64,000 bases of DNA from Hemileia vastatrix. Taxonomy: Eukaryota > Basidiomycota > Pucciniomycetes > Pucciniales > Zaghouaniaceae. Under the pieces are notes generated by a model. It ran no database searches. It saw nothing but the letters and a program-made list of their open reading frames with translations, and was not told the origin of the DNA. Positions 42,672-55,208 of the stretch are shown here, in pieces; within the stretch, counting starts at the first letter, position 1, and each line of letters opens with the position of its first letter. Location of the stretch: positions 26,683,501-26,747,500 of the forward strand of contig JASXTE010000016.1 in assembly GCA_030280995.1 (NCBI GenBank), written 5' to 3'. A program made the translations under genes and the position numbers.

Positions 42672-44760
42672 ATGAGTGCTACCCAGGACAATGTAAGTGA
42701 AAAGCCTGCTTATAATGCCAGGTCTAAAGTTAATAAAAACATTTCTCCAGGACATAACCATGGAGGGTCAATCATACCCCCACCCAGAGCAAATGAGTAT
42801 AGAGGGAAAAGAGGCCCTCTTATAAAAGATTAACATAAAAAAGATGTCTCCTCCTCTGCAGGATCAACTGTCCCATCTTTCAAAACAAGCCCTGAAGTTG
42901 GAGGAATCAAAGTCATTCATGCTGAAGGAGGTAGAGTGATTGCAGAACAATTGCAAGGTAGGATTCAAACAGATGAATCAAAACTTGGCAGAGCTATAGG
43001 GAGGCCAGCCAAGCCAGCAACCCCCTACCCCAGGAGGGTCACATCATTCCCAGGAGAAAATCCTGGTAGAAAAATGGATGTGGGATTGGTTCCATCATCA
43101 ATGGTCCAGTCACAGCTGCAACAGGGATCCTCCTCCTCATCAGACTTCCTCAGCTCACCCATACAATGGAAAGCAAAAACGCCAAGAATCAGGACTGGAA
43201 CCTATCCTGTGGTAAGTAGATTACCCTCTCAATTTGAACACAATACTTATAATTACAATATAGGTAATATTATTGATGTCAAATCTGTACAGAGAATTGA
43301 GGAGGACTTAAGACAATTAGGTTTTGATGTAGATACACCTGACTTGTCTTTTGTCAATAACAACAGTACTATTCATAATAATAATACAGTTAATCCTCAG
43401 TTTCCACCACTTAATAGTGAGATGAGAATTTCACAAGATAGTGAGAGAATTGAGAAGGAAAGCATGGAATATTTTAACAATAATCCAACTGTTCATAGAA
43501 TTTTTTCAGTGTTGTGGAATAGAATGACTGATTGTGAGGAAAAGACAGTTAATCCCACAAGTGATACAATTTCATCCCTAATGTTGAATATTTCTCAACT
43601 GGCAACAGAAAATAAAGAGTTAGAGAATGAAAATTTTTCTCTAACTCTTAAGTATGATTCATTGAATAATAAATATAGTGAACTTTCAAACAAATTCTGT
43701 GAGTTAGAAAAATTGTATGAAGCACATTTATTGAAAGCTGAATCAAGAACTAATTTATCTTTTGCCCAGACAAATCAAAGTGTCTCTGAGCTGCTACAAA
43801 GATTGACTTAATTTGAGATTGAAACTGCCAATCTACTAATGAACCAGGATAATCATAAGTATACTCAGTATAATAATAATCCTTTCATTGGAAAAAGTGA
43901 ATCTCATTCCTTCCCTATAGCACCACAACTAAAACCATCTGATGGTAGTGTCAAATTTGAAAATGTAAGTCATAAATCTGTGCAGGAGGAAATACAAGAC
44001 CATTTATCAAGAGTAAATGAGTTATTGAATTTACCTAAGATTAGTGAAATAAAATACAATCAGAAGAACTGGCCTAAGATAGATCAGAACCCAACTTATG
44101 ATGGGGAATCCAGCTCTGATTGGCAACATTTTATTCAAAGAATTGACAATTTAAAATTCTCATATAAGTTTCCAGATGAAGAAATAACATCAAAATTAAT
44201 TTATTTATTTAAAGATGTTGCTTTCTTATGGTTTGAAGCTGTTTTAAGTGAGGGTAAATATTACTCTTGGGCTGAATGGAAACAACTAATTGAAAAACAA
44301 TTTGGAAGTTCTAAATTCAGGCTCACTCAGCAGAGACTTTATGAGAAAACTAGGTACAATCTGTTGAATGGTGACAAACCTATGATATTTCTAATGAATT
44401 TGAATAAAATATTAAAATCCATTGAGCCAAACATGTATTTTAACTTATGGAAAGATAAGATAATTTATTAATTACTTATATCTGTCAGAGACATTGTTGT
44501 AGCTAGAACAATTAATGTTACTGAATATTCTGAATTTATTAATATTTTTAATGAAATATTATTAAACTATATGTATGAAGCAAGGTATACCACTTATAAA
44601 AAATATTGAACCTGTTAAAAATCAGAATTCAAAAAAGACTTCAGGAGTAGTAGAAAAAAACTACTGCACCTGTAGTATCTAAAAAGTATGAAACTAATAC
44701 TTGTTATAAGTGTAATAAGCCTTGGTTTAAAGGTCACAAATGTAAGAAAAACATAAATAT
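42672..44760 (+). pseudogene. Chromovirus gag, copy C
   Basis: Frame starts MSATQDNVSEKPAYN at 42672 and is open again from 42936 to 43809 and 43839 to 44471 in the same phase. It includes a long coiled coil (ISQLATENKELENENFSL), the capsid segment (QKNWPKIDQNPTYDGES to LLNGDKPMIFLMNLNK) and a knuckle CYKCNKPWFKGHKC (44701-44742). Stops at 42831 and 43809 and a frameshift after 44471 disable it. It is better preserved than copy A, and gag and pol seem to form one long frame. Confidence 0.85.
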
Positions 44761-47700
44761 TGTTGAAAATAAAGATGAATCTGAGACTGAAACAGAAAAG
44801 AGTAAAGATTCAAGTGATTATGACAGCAATATCTCATATAGTGATGATAATGAAGTCTGTATGTTCGAAGATAATTTGTCCATCTTTGAAAACCCAATAT
44901 TGAATATGGACTCAAATGAATCTTTAATGAATTTTGAGGATGCTGAAATAATTAAAGATATACAAGCTGATAACTTAAGGATGAATCCTATCATGCTTCC
45001 AGCTATCATTTCTGGTTAAAATGTTAATATAGTATTGTAAACAGGAGCTTCTGGTTCTGCTGTTTCTACTAATACATTACAGAAAATTGCTAGTGAATAT
45101 AAGTCAAAGCTTGAACCCCTTCAAGCTAAAGATTGGAGAGATTTTGGATCAGTACTACAACCCATTGTTAGATAAAAAGCTGATGTTTTCTTTAAACATC
45201 AACATGGTTATGTAAGAGTAACTTGTGACTTTGTAGTAATGGATAATACTAACTGTAGTAGCTGTTTGATCATTGGAAATGATATTCTGACTAAGTTTGG
45301 TTTGAAACTAGACCCTGCCAATAACAATTTTACAATTTGCATGAATTTCAAAAGGAAATTTAAAATAAATTCTTTTAACAGTCTTACACATTGATTCAGT
45401 GACAAATATTCCTTGCAAAGGAAGAGAATCCAATGAGATGGAGCTTCTGGAAACAGAAATTTCAAAAGCATCATTTGGCACTCAGATAAGTGAATCTGAG
45501 AAAAAAAATATTTTGGACTTAATTAAAGCATTTTCAATGGCTTTTACACATGTTACAAATGAACTTGGACTTGTAAAAGATCATGAGATGAAAATTAGTT
45601 TAACCTGCGATATGGATAATATTCCTGTTAGTCTTAAAAAGAAACCATACCCCGCTTCACCAATGAAGAGGAAAGACATAGAGGATAATATTAAGATTTT
45701 ATTAAAAATGAACATTCTTGAGAAGGTTGAAACTACACCAAAATATTGTGTAATATCACCAGTGCTAATTTGTTATGAACAAGATAAAGTAAAACTGTGC
45801 AGTGATTATAGAGCATTAAATACATTTAAAGTAGATGATATTTATCTCTTGCCAAGGATTGCCTCTATACATGCTACCCTTAAAGGTGCTAAGTATATAA
45901 ATTGCCTAGATGGATATAAATTGTACCATCAAATTCCTGTAGAAAAGAATTCACAGAACTTTTTGTTGATAACAACACATATGGGAATATATAAATATGT
46001 CAGGATGCTATTTGGACTAAAAAAATTATCCTTCAGTATTTCAGAAGTTTATGGATATGAAATTCCATAATGAAATGTTTTAGGGATGGTTAATGGTATA
46101 AATTGATGACATCATGGTGTTCTCTAAGACATATCACCACACAATATGGGGGGAAGACTTGCTAGCAAGTCCGCAACCTTGGACGCAAACTCACCACAGA
46201 TTGTGCACACATTTAGCTATTGACAAAGGAACCATACAATCATGGATAAACACCACTCAGCAGAACAGTTTTAGGTGGGTGTTCAAGTAGAGTTCAGTAT
46301 GAGTTCAGTATGAGTTCAGTCTGAGTTCCATCTGAGTTCCATCTGAGTTCAGGTTGAGGACTTGCTAGCAAGTCCACCCCCTATATTGTGTATTGTATGA
46401 TGAACACTTAATGCATTTAAAGAAGGTATTTCAGAAGATGGATGAAATAAAAGTGACCCTTGCATTGAAAAAATGTAAACATGGGTTTGAGTCTTTAAAA
46501 GTGCTTGGTCATATTGTATCTGGCTTAAAGATATGTGTAGACCAAAATAAGGTGGCTGCAATAAAAAATATTGGCATTCCTCAAAATGTAGAGGATCTAC
46601 AATCTTTTCCTGGTATTTTTGGTGATTATAGGCAATTTATATACAAAACTACAAATTGATTGCTGCACCATTTACCACACTGATAAAGAAATCAGAAGCT
46701 TTCATTTGGAATAATGAAAGACAACAGGCTTTTGATAAGTTTAAAGAATGCTTGATGACAGCTCCTATCTTGGGATTACCAGTTTTCTAATTGCCTTTTG
46801 TATTGTATACATATGCAAGTTTTATTGGTCTGGGTGCTGCTTTGCATCAAAAACAACTTATTGAAGGAAAAATGTCAGAAGTAGTAATTTGCTTTATTTC
46901 ATGTACTCTAAGAAGTAGTGAATTGAAATATGGTGCTACTCAACTTGAATTTTTGGAAGTAGTATGGGCTCTTGAGAAGCTACATTATTACCTTGAAGAC
47001 CAAAAATTTGAGTTAATAACTGACTGTAGTGCAGTTAAGTCACTCTTAAGCATGAAAACTCCCAATAGACACATGTATAGATGGCAATTAGCTGTACAAG
47101 AATACAGAGAACGGATGACTATTACACATAGAGAAGGAACCTTACACTCTAATGTAGATTTGTTATCTAGAGTACCTTTATCTAATAATGATGATAATCC
47201 TGCTTATGTTCCTGAGTCAGAGATTATTAACATTTATGGCATTTATATTGTAGATCTTAAGGATGAATTTATGCAATCAATTCTTGATAATTATGATTCA
47301 GATCCTGACTTGAGTAAACTCACAACAATATTAAATGATCCATCTAATGCTTCAATGAATGTTTTAATAAAAACATTACCAAATAAGTATAAAGAAGCAT
47401 TAGAAAAAGGAAAAATTTCCATTGAGGATGGTTTTATATATTACAGGGAAAAAATAAGTAATGTAATTGTAATTCCCCCTTCAATGAAGGAGTTAATGTC
47501 AAATATATGTCATGATGATATATTAGAAGGTTATTTTGACTTACATAAAACATGTACCAGAGTAATAACACAGCTTGGTGGATTAACATGTCTGAAGATG
47601 TTCAAAAATATGTTGAGACGTGTGATTCTTGTCAAAAATCTAAAAGATTTAAAGGCAAAATAGCTGGTTTGTTACAACAAATTGAGAAACGAAAAGCTCC

Positions 47701-48790
47701 ATGGGAAATAATTAACATGGACTTTGTAACAGGTTTGCCAATAGCAGGGCATAAGAGTTATAACTCCTGCTGGGTAATTGTAGATAGATTTACAAAAATG
47801 TGTAAATATATTCCTACTCACAAATAGGTTTCTGCAAAGGACTTAGCTTTTTTATGTTGGACACAAATGTTAAACATAGCAGGCTTCCCCACAAAAATAG
47901 TCTCAGGCAGAGATCCTAAATTTACTTCTGATTTCTGGAAATCACTTATGGATGTTTCAGGGTGTCAATTAAATCTTTTGACAGCACACCATCCACAAAC
48001 TGATGGGCTAGCAGAAAGAATGATACAAACTTTAGAAGATATGATAAAAAGAAATTGTGCTTTTGGTCTTAACTTTAAAGACAATGAAAAATTCACGCAT
48101 GATTGGGTAACCCTTATCCCAGGTTTAGAATTTGCATACAATAGTACAGTACATCCTGTCACTAGCAAAAAGCCATTTGAGTTATGGTTGGGTTATGTAC
48201 CTAATACCCCTGCTAAAACTCTTAATAAATTACTTAGATTGGATATCCAACCAGGTACTAAATCTTTTCTTCAGATGCAAGAGTTATATAGAAAACATGC
48301 TCATGATTGTATAAATAATGCATTTGAGTATAAGAAGAAAAGATGGGATAAAGCCCATAAAGAACAAATGTTCAAAGAGGGTGATGAAGTCCTTATTTCA
48401 ACACTACATTTCAATTTAAATGGTAATGTTAAATTGAAGGATCCATTTATTGGACCATTTGTAGTTAAAAAGATGGTTGGTAATAATGCTGTTAAGGTTA
48501 TTCTATATGCACCATATGATAGAAAACATCCAGTATTTCCTATTTCTCTTATAAAACCATACCATTCTAATGATACTGCTCTATTTCCAAGAAGATCAGG
48601 AAGGCATAAAAAGCAACCTGAAGAAATAGTTGAAAAAGCAGAAATTGAAAATGTACTTAAAAGAGACACCTTACAAAAGAAAAGGGAGTTGAGTTTCTAT
48701 TAAGATTTAAAAAAAATCAAGTGAATATGACCAGTGGATTCTATAAAATGAAATCTCTGAACTTATGAATATCTTGAAAAAATTTAAATC
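44761..48790 (+). pseudogene. Chromovirus pol, copy C
   Basis: Protease TGASGSAVS (45048, preceded by a stop where Asp/Glu would be). RT from 45480 with YRALNTFKVDDIYLLPRIAS and CLDGYKLYHQIPV; the IDDIMVFS box lies just after a stop at 46098 and the MITE follows. RNase H VLYTYASFIGLGAALHQ (46800). Integrase: CDSCQKSKRFKGK (47624), NMDFVTGL, SGRDPKF and HHPQTDGLAERM. The chromodomain start AEIENVLK is followed by a frameshift near 48665, so unlike copy A the chromodomain is broken. A stop (47825) and a frameshift near 47660 also occur. Confidence 0.85.
46135..46395 (+). mobile_element. CACTA-like MITE, 261 bp, in RT; TSD TAT
   Basis: Ends CACCACACAATATGGGGGG and the complement of CCCCCTATATTGTGTATTG; TAT flanks both sides (46132-46134, 46396-46398). 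Without it the sequence reads AAGACATATGATGAAC as in copy A. Same length and orientation as the MITE at 12266 but about 75 bp away in the RT gene, so the two insertions are independent. Confidence 0.9.
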
Positions 48791-48906
48791 CAAATAATAC
48801 TGTTTATTCAGTATATGTATTATAGAAAATTAAAAAAATTATTTTTCTATTTCACTCCTTACTTTTAATTAAAATTTCTTTTTATTGTTTTTTTTGGGTA
48901 AGGGAG

Positions 48907-50064
48907 TGTCAGCCTATATATCCCTAGGACTGAGTATTTCTTATGCTTAAAATAAGATAACCTTACGTACATGAAGCTTATATCTTATAAATAAGGTTAA
49001 AACACTTATATATATAATTATTACACTATTATATAACTTATAATAGTTTTTAAATAGCTTATCCATAGCCTAATAATACTTATTAAGGTGTTAATGGAGT
49101 CATAATATACTTATTTTAAGTGATATTAAGTAATTATAGACATTCATAAGCTTATATGTATACATAAATCTCATATTCAGTGAAATATGCAGTATATTAT
49201 GTATATTTAGGTCTATAAGTGGGTTTCAACCTCTTAATAGCTTATAACCTTTGTTTTTCCGCTTAATTTACGTCATATGGACGTAATCAGTTGATTGAAA
49301 ATGCCTACTGAAGCATATACACCTATTTCAGGTGCATATACTCAGTTTGGACAACTTAATCTACTTCCTTGAATAGATATTCACAGATTTATGGGCTGGG
49401 AGGTCATTGCTGGGTTAATATGGATTCTTGGGGATGTTATTGGGGGATTGGAAATTTAATTTTTTTTCTTTTATATGCTTTGGGTTTCATTTTATTCCTT
49501 TTGGATGAGTTGTTTTACTTGTTTCTTTATGGTATCCACTTTTATCTGGATTTTCTATTTATGGTATGGGTCTGTGTTATCATTAATTGTGATGGAGGGT
49601 CCTTACTGGAGGTCTGGGTGTAGAATCTGCTTGAAGTGGAAGCCATGGGGTCGTTATTGGCCCTCACTGTGCTGTAATTTCTGGGGATAGCTGTGACATC
49701 ATCTGGATTGAAGGTCTGTGCACTCCAATAGATTTGGGTATAAGTAAGGAGAGATTTGACAGGTTATTGATCATCACTTACTTACTACAATTCAATCAAA
49801 CACTTAAAAACAATTATTATCATTTATAAATATATTTTAAAGCCTTTATAAACTGATATTATCATTATATAAGCTATAATTATATTCTATTTATCTATTT
49901 TCCACCACTAGCACGCATTTAAATCCAAGTATTGTGAGTTTTATTTGAGTATAACTATTTTATTAGTCTTCCCCTGAGGTTTAATCACTTAATCATTTAC
50001 CAATAAGTAGTAGTAACATTAATATTAATTATTAAATTATACTTATATACTAGATACACTGACA
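48907..50064 (+). repeat. Family 3 3' LTR (copy C)
   Basis: Starts TGTCAGCC, ends CACTGACA, then TSD ATTTA. Clearly diverged from the 5' LTR by scattered substitutions, so copy C is not a recent insertion. Confidence 0.9.
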
Positions 50065-51090
50065 ATTTAGGTCATAGAGGTCAGGATGAGATTTACCGCA
50101 GAGTCAGTGAAAGATTCTGGTGGCATAATATGAAGAACAAGGTAAGAGATTGGGTTAAATCTTGTCTGTTATGTCAGCACAGTAGTTACAGAAAGCTGAA
50201 AGAGAAAGGTAGAGTGACGGGAAAAGATACTGTTTTTGGTAGGATAAGTTTAGACACAGTTCATATAAAAGAAGGGCTCTTTAAATACATGGTAGTTGCT
50301 AGGGATGATCTATCAGAATGGGTTGAAGCGGGACCGTTGGTAAACCTTAAGGCAAGTAATGTAGCATAATTCTTAAAGAGAAAATGGATTTATAGGTATG
50401 GGGTAATGAAAACGGTAACCATGGATGGAGGTGCTGAATTTGCTAAAGAATTCCAAGATGTAGTCAAAGATATAGGTGCTAAGCTGAAAGTAGAAACTTT
50501 ATATTATCCTGAAGCAGAAGGAATGGAAGAATGAGGACATCAAGTTATAAAGGATGTGTTGGTTAAGTTATGTGGAAATAATGGTGTGAAGTGGAAGAAC
50601 TAATTGCCATTAGTTTTGCTTGCAGATATGATTTTAGTTAAAAGGACAACTGGGTTTTCACCGTATGAACTCATGTTTGGTTAAAGAGCAGTACTACCTA
50701 TTGATCTAGAGGCTTGATCTTTTCTTGGATGTGATTGGGATCAAATGTGCTCAACTGAAGATTTAATTTTAGTGAGGTTATTGAAGCTTGAAAGGGAAGA
50801 TGAGTGTGTGGAGAAGGCATATGATAGAATGATGCTGATCTGGGACAAATCAGTTAAATATTTGGATGAGTGTTTAGTGCATAGATTGAGGAAGCCATTG
50901 AGCCCAGGAGATTTGGTTTTGGTCTATAATAGAAGTCTAGAAAGCCAATGGGGTAAAATGTTTGCTGACAGATGGAATTGTCCTTATAGGATAATGAAGC
51001 AAATAACTGGAGGGTCTTATTTACTGGAGGAATTGAATGGTTCTGAATAGAAGTGTTGTGTAGCCTCAGATAAGGTCAAAAGATTCTAAC
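50065..51090 (+). pseudogene. Family 2 integrase
   Basis: Resumes from 40988: LGHRGQDEIYRRVSERFWW, then CLLCQHSSYRKL (zinc ligands), DTVHIKEG, TMDGGAEF and EAEGMEE as D, D, E region, then the C-terminal part with GDLVLVYNRSLESQWGK shared with family 1. Stops at 50368, 50533, 50602, 50683 and 50716 and one before the end at 51048. No chromodomain. Confidence 0.85.
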
Positions 51091-51807
51091 TAAGGGGTTC
51101 TCCAGTAGTACAGGTTAACCTCCGGAATGAGGGAAAACTACCAGAACAACCTCTGGGAAGAGGTTAAACTAACAAGTTATGTTGAAGGTTTATTTTTCTA
51201 GGAAGACTTGCAGGAGGCTTTGACGCAGCTGTGACGGGTAGAGGGCGCTAACTGAAATTTAGAAGGACTATGTCTGAACAGGCAACTGGAATAAGTGTTC
51301 AGATGAGGGCATAGAGAAAAAAATGGAATCTTATATTTTCATTGTTTGAGGAGACATGATGGAATAGGTAAATGGATTTAAGGAGATGTGTACCATATAA
51401 ACGCAAAAGAGGCCAGGAATTCAGCTAATGGGTTTATCAACCAGTAGTGGAATAACAATTTATAGATGGGGCACTCTATACTTCAATAAATTATTTGCAT
51501 CATGTATTTTTTTTGTCTCGCAGGAAAGGTGGTAAAAATTTTTAATGTTTAAAGTTTATTTTATGTTTTTTTAGGGTCTATAGTCTTTTAAAGAAAGTAG
51601 AGGGAGCAAAGTTAGGCACTCCAAATTTAAAAGACAACTAATATTGAAGAAAGGTGTAAAAGAATAACACTGTGTCTAGGATGATTATTTAAAGGCATAG
51701 AAAAAGATGGAGACTATGTAAAGAGATATTGGAAAAAGAAGGCTTATATGTAAAGCACTAGTGTATTATTCAGTTTTATTGTTAAAGCTATTAGGATATC
51801 CTTTTCA

Positions 51808-52579
51808 TTATTCAGGCATGACAAAGTGACAAGGATCTGCAGTGAATCCAAGAATATTCAAAGAACTGATCTCATTCATTAGCTGACCTATCATTTCAAT
51901 ATAAGTATAAGGAGCTTCAAGCCCAGCGTCAGAAAATGCAGGTGCGTGATTATAGGATAGAGAAATATTGTTTTATATAAGGCAAAGCAAGGTAAACATT
52001 CACATGGAATGTACAAAAGGTAGTGGAATAGGAACCCATCCCAGGGAGATAGATTTGCTGTAGCGTACAAGTTAGATCAGGAGTCAGTAGGTAATGGAGG
52101 TGTAAGTATAAAGAAAGGAACTTACTTTCTAATAAGTTATGGGGGTGCGCTGATGGCTAGGAGACATTAAATGCATCCAGAGCAGCTGTAGAGGAGCCTG
52201 AATGCATAGAAGCTTTGGAGCTTTTGGTGGAAGAAGGTGCAGCGCTAGGCTGAATGGATATTTTGCGCCTGAAACAAGCAGGAATTAATGATGATTTGTA
52301 AGGTAAATCAGTAATGGGAGAATAATTAACACTGGTAGGACTAGTAGTAGCTATTATAGGAGCGCTACTGGTGGAACTAGGTGTGAAACAAAAGTAGCCA
52401 TCAGGATGAGGACTATTTTAATTTAGAGAGGTGTTACAAGTCTTGTGATATGTGAAACAATTATTGCAGGCAGGTCTAAAGGAGGCATACTCCTGAGGTC
52501 TAAAAAAGGTGAAACGGAAATTACAACTTTTGCAGAAAGAGCACACTTGAGCTCTGGGAATGGTGCTGTATTGAGTCAT
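51808..52579 (-). pseudogene. Antisense Cys-finger protein B of family 2
   Basis: Starts MTQYSTIPRAQ at 52579 with the finger CSFCKSCNF, then after 17 residues CNNCFTYHKTC, comparable to CKQCIHMCRPC ... CYSKKKIC of family 1 gene B. One TAA at 52418 interrupts the frame, which then continues in the same phase to 52157 as Ser/Thr/Pro-rich sequence with a basic patch (FRRKISIQPSAA). A last piece, YTYIEMIGQLMNEISSL ... HFVMPE with stop at 51808, follows after a gap or intron. Same strand, position and domain order as in family 1. Confidence 0.55.
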
Positions 52580-53079
52580 GATACTAAAATTATTGAAATT
52601 TCAATTATTAGATGGGATATTTATAGATTAAGAATGGCATTATAGAAAAGGCATTAGTTGCACAATACCTGACTTGAGCACTGAATGGTCTCTAAGGAAG
52701 ATGTGAAGGATTTTTGTCATAGAAAAAGGGACCCAAGGGAAAAGTGGAATCTGTTGCAGTCATGGGAAATTCATATTGTGAAGAACTGAAGATTTCAAGG
52801 GAGATCATGTGTATATGACGCAGAGGATTTATTTGCTGCTATAGTGAGTAGCACTGATCTTAAGTTTTTTTTGTTGTTTTTTGTTATTTCATCCTTCAAA
52901 AGCACTTAGTAAAAGGGTGCACTGGCAAGTTTGGAAGAAGGATGATTTTTTTTTGGCAACTCATCTTGTATTTAAAGGACTGTCACAAAAAATTAAAGAT
53001 GAGAATATAAGATTTTTTATTACTTTTACAGGCTATGTACACATTATAGGAAGAATAATACAAAGTAAATAAAAGAAAA

Positions 53080-53537
53080 GAAGATTTTTTTTTAGTATTC
53101 TGCATCATCAAAGATTGGGATGTAGAAAGCCCAGTTGTTAACAGCCTCTTGATGTTTTGTTGCAAGGTAGTGATAAGCTGCAGACGTTGGTTATACTCAG
53201 AGGGTGTATAGACTGGGACTTCATTGAGGAATTCTTTGATGGAAGAGAACATATTGTTCATTTTACGCATGGTTTCATTGAATGGTGCACAGGCAATATG
53301 CTCTGATAATTCCCAGTTTCAAGCCATAGCGGGATCTTCCTGGTTGTCAATAAATGGGGTATTGTTGACTGGCCAATTGTCCGGGATAATGGTGTCACCA
53401 GCTGGCTGCATGGCAGTCCAGTCAGGAGTAGGTGAGCAAGGTGCGCACCCAGGAAGAGGAGCGGCATCCCAGAGTAGGAAAGTATAGCAAATTATTTGGC
53501 AGAGGAGGCGTCTCAGTGTAAGGAGTGGCTGGCACAT
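53080..53537 (-). pseudogene. Antisense protein A of family 2 (fragments)
   Basis: Two pieces: 53537-53319 (PLPGCAPCSPTPDW, Pro-rich) and 53270 downward (MNNMFSSIKEFLNEVPVYT, YNQRLQLITTLQQNIKRL), the latter resembling the helical tail of family 1 gene A (TPS...NRR-LI-QF). A further upstream piece with DDESDDHQAPCHCTSTPS lies at 54940-54790, displaced by the solo LTR. Boundaries are uncertain; frames are broken. Confidence 0.4.
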
Positions 53538-53563
53538 CCTAGAAAAGAGAAGAAGAGTATTAG

Positions 53564-54740
53564 TGTCAGTATAGTCTAGTAGATAAGTATGATATAATAG
53601 TATTTATTTATGGTCCTACTACTTATTGATAAATGATTTAGTGATTAAACCTCAGGGGAAGACTAATAAAATAGTTATACTCAATTTAAACTCACAATAC
53701 TTGGATTGAATTGCGTGCTTAGTGGTGGAAAATAGATAAATAGAATATAGTTATAGCTTATATAATGATAATATCAAATTATAAAAGGCTTTATAATATA
53801 TTTCTAAATGTTAATAATTGTATTGAAGTGTTTGGTTTAAATTTAGTAAGTAATTGATGATAAATAACTGTCAAAATCTCTCCTTACTTATACCCAAATC
53901 CCCTGGAGTGCACAGACCTTCAATCCAGATGATGTCACTGCAGTCCCCGGCAATTACAGCACTGTGAGGGCCCATCACCTCCCCATGACGTCCACTTCAA
54001 GCAGATCCAGCATCCAGACCTCCAGTAAGAACCCTCCATCACAATTAATGATAACACAGATCTATACCACAAATAGAAAATCCAGATAAAAGCGGATACC
54101 ATAAAGAAACAGGTAAAATAAGCAATCAAAAAGAGATTTAATAAAACCCAAAGCATATAAAGGAAGAAAATAAAATGTCCACGCCCCAATAACATCCCCA
54201 AGAATCCACATTAACCCAGCAATGACCTCCCAACCCATAAATCCATGAATATTCATCCAAGGAAGCAGATTAAGTAGTCCATACTGAGTGTATGCGCCTG
54301 AAATAGATGTTTATGCTTCTGTAGGCATTGTGAATCCACTGATTTCGTCCATATGACCTAAAATAAGCAGAAAAACAAAGGTTGTAGGCTATTAAAGGGC
54401 TTAAACCCACTTATATACCTAAATATACATAATATACTGCATATTTCCCTGAATATGAGATTTATGTATACATATAAGCTTATGTATGTCAATAATTACT
54501 TAATATCACTTAAAATAAGTATATTATGACTCCATTAACACCTTAATAAGTATTTTTAGGCTATGGATAAGCTATTTAAACTACTATAATTTTATAATAG
54601 AGTAATAATTTTATATATATGTAGTATAATCATATATATTACTATTTTAACCTTATTTTTAAGATATAAGCTTAATGTACTTAACGTTATCTTATTTTAA
54701 GTATAAGAAATACTCAGTCCTAGGGATATCTAGGCTGAAA
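53564..54740 (-). repeat. Solo family 3 LTR, TSD ATTAG
   Basis: On the plus strand it starts TGTCAGTATAG and ends GGCTGAAA; complement matches 48907-50064. ATTAG flanks both sides (53559-53563, 54741-54745). No internal sequence remains. It splits the antisense region of the family 2 element. Confidence 0.9.
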
Positions 54741-55168
54741 ATTAGTGTTAGGTCAGAAGAGGAAAAAGCAGAGAAAGGAAATTACAGTGTGGATACTCTC
54801 TTCTGAAAAGAGTGATTGAGGAATTGAAGTGTTGCTACTGGGAGTAGGCACTTGGAAACCAACATTGGAATGTTTGTTGTTAGAAGGAGTAGACGTACAG
54901 TGGCAGGGTGCTTGATGGTCATCTGACTCATCATCTCTGTGGTAGAAGTGTTAGGGTTTAGATGTGCAACAATGGGTGGCCCATTGTAGCTACATTTCTT
55001 TTTGTAACTTTTTCAAAAATCACATGACTAGGAGAAAAAGAAATGGAAGCTAGATATGATGGGATGAAAATGAAGTAAGAAAAATGAAGGAAAATTTACA
55101 TTAAAATAAGTGTTGCCACAGCAAAATTTTGAAAATGACAGGGGGTTATGTCATTTTTGATGCAGAGG
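54741..55168. other. Remnant of family 2 3' region before the transposon end
   Basis: 54741-55010 still carries the antisense Ser/Pro-rich frame of family 2. 55010-55168 is AT-rich and unassigned, with AGG directly before the TIR at 55169 as candidate TSD. The family 2 3' LTR is not here. Confidence 0.4.
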
Positions 55169-55208
55169 CACCACAGAAAATTTGGGGGGGTATTGCTAGC
55201 AATACCCC

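Larger units (their letters stand above)
40989..50064 (+). mobile_element. Family 3 Ty3 chromovirus, copy C, 9.08 kb, TSD ATTTA
   Basis: LTRs 40989-42164 and 48907-50064, internal gag-pol between. Perfect 5-bp TSD ATTTA at 40984-40988 and 50065-50069. Excision joins ELNEN to LGHRGQDEIYRR, restoring the family 2 integrase zinc domain. The purine tract GGGTAAGGGAG precedes the 3' LTR. It carries a 261-bp MITE in RT, which must be younger than the element. Confidence 0.95.
51091..53563. other. Family 2 3' region with antisense frames
   Basis: Downstream of integrase there is no sense coding capacity. It opens with two hairpin motifs: CCTC/GAGG followed by GAAAACT (51119-51138) and the perfect stem AACCTCT/AGAGGTT (51148-51165) followed by AAACT, the same type as in family 1. 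Most of the rest is antisense coding sequence. No 3' LTR of family 2 is found before the CACTA-like element starts at 55169. Confidence 0.6.

Noticed and set aside
52881..53072. Plus-strand frame VHWQVWKKDDFFL
   Set aside because: Short, without homologous frame in family 1, and opposite the antisense coding region.
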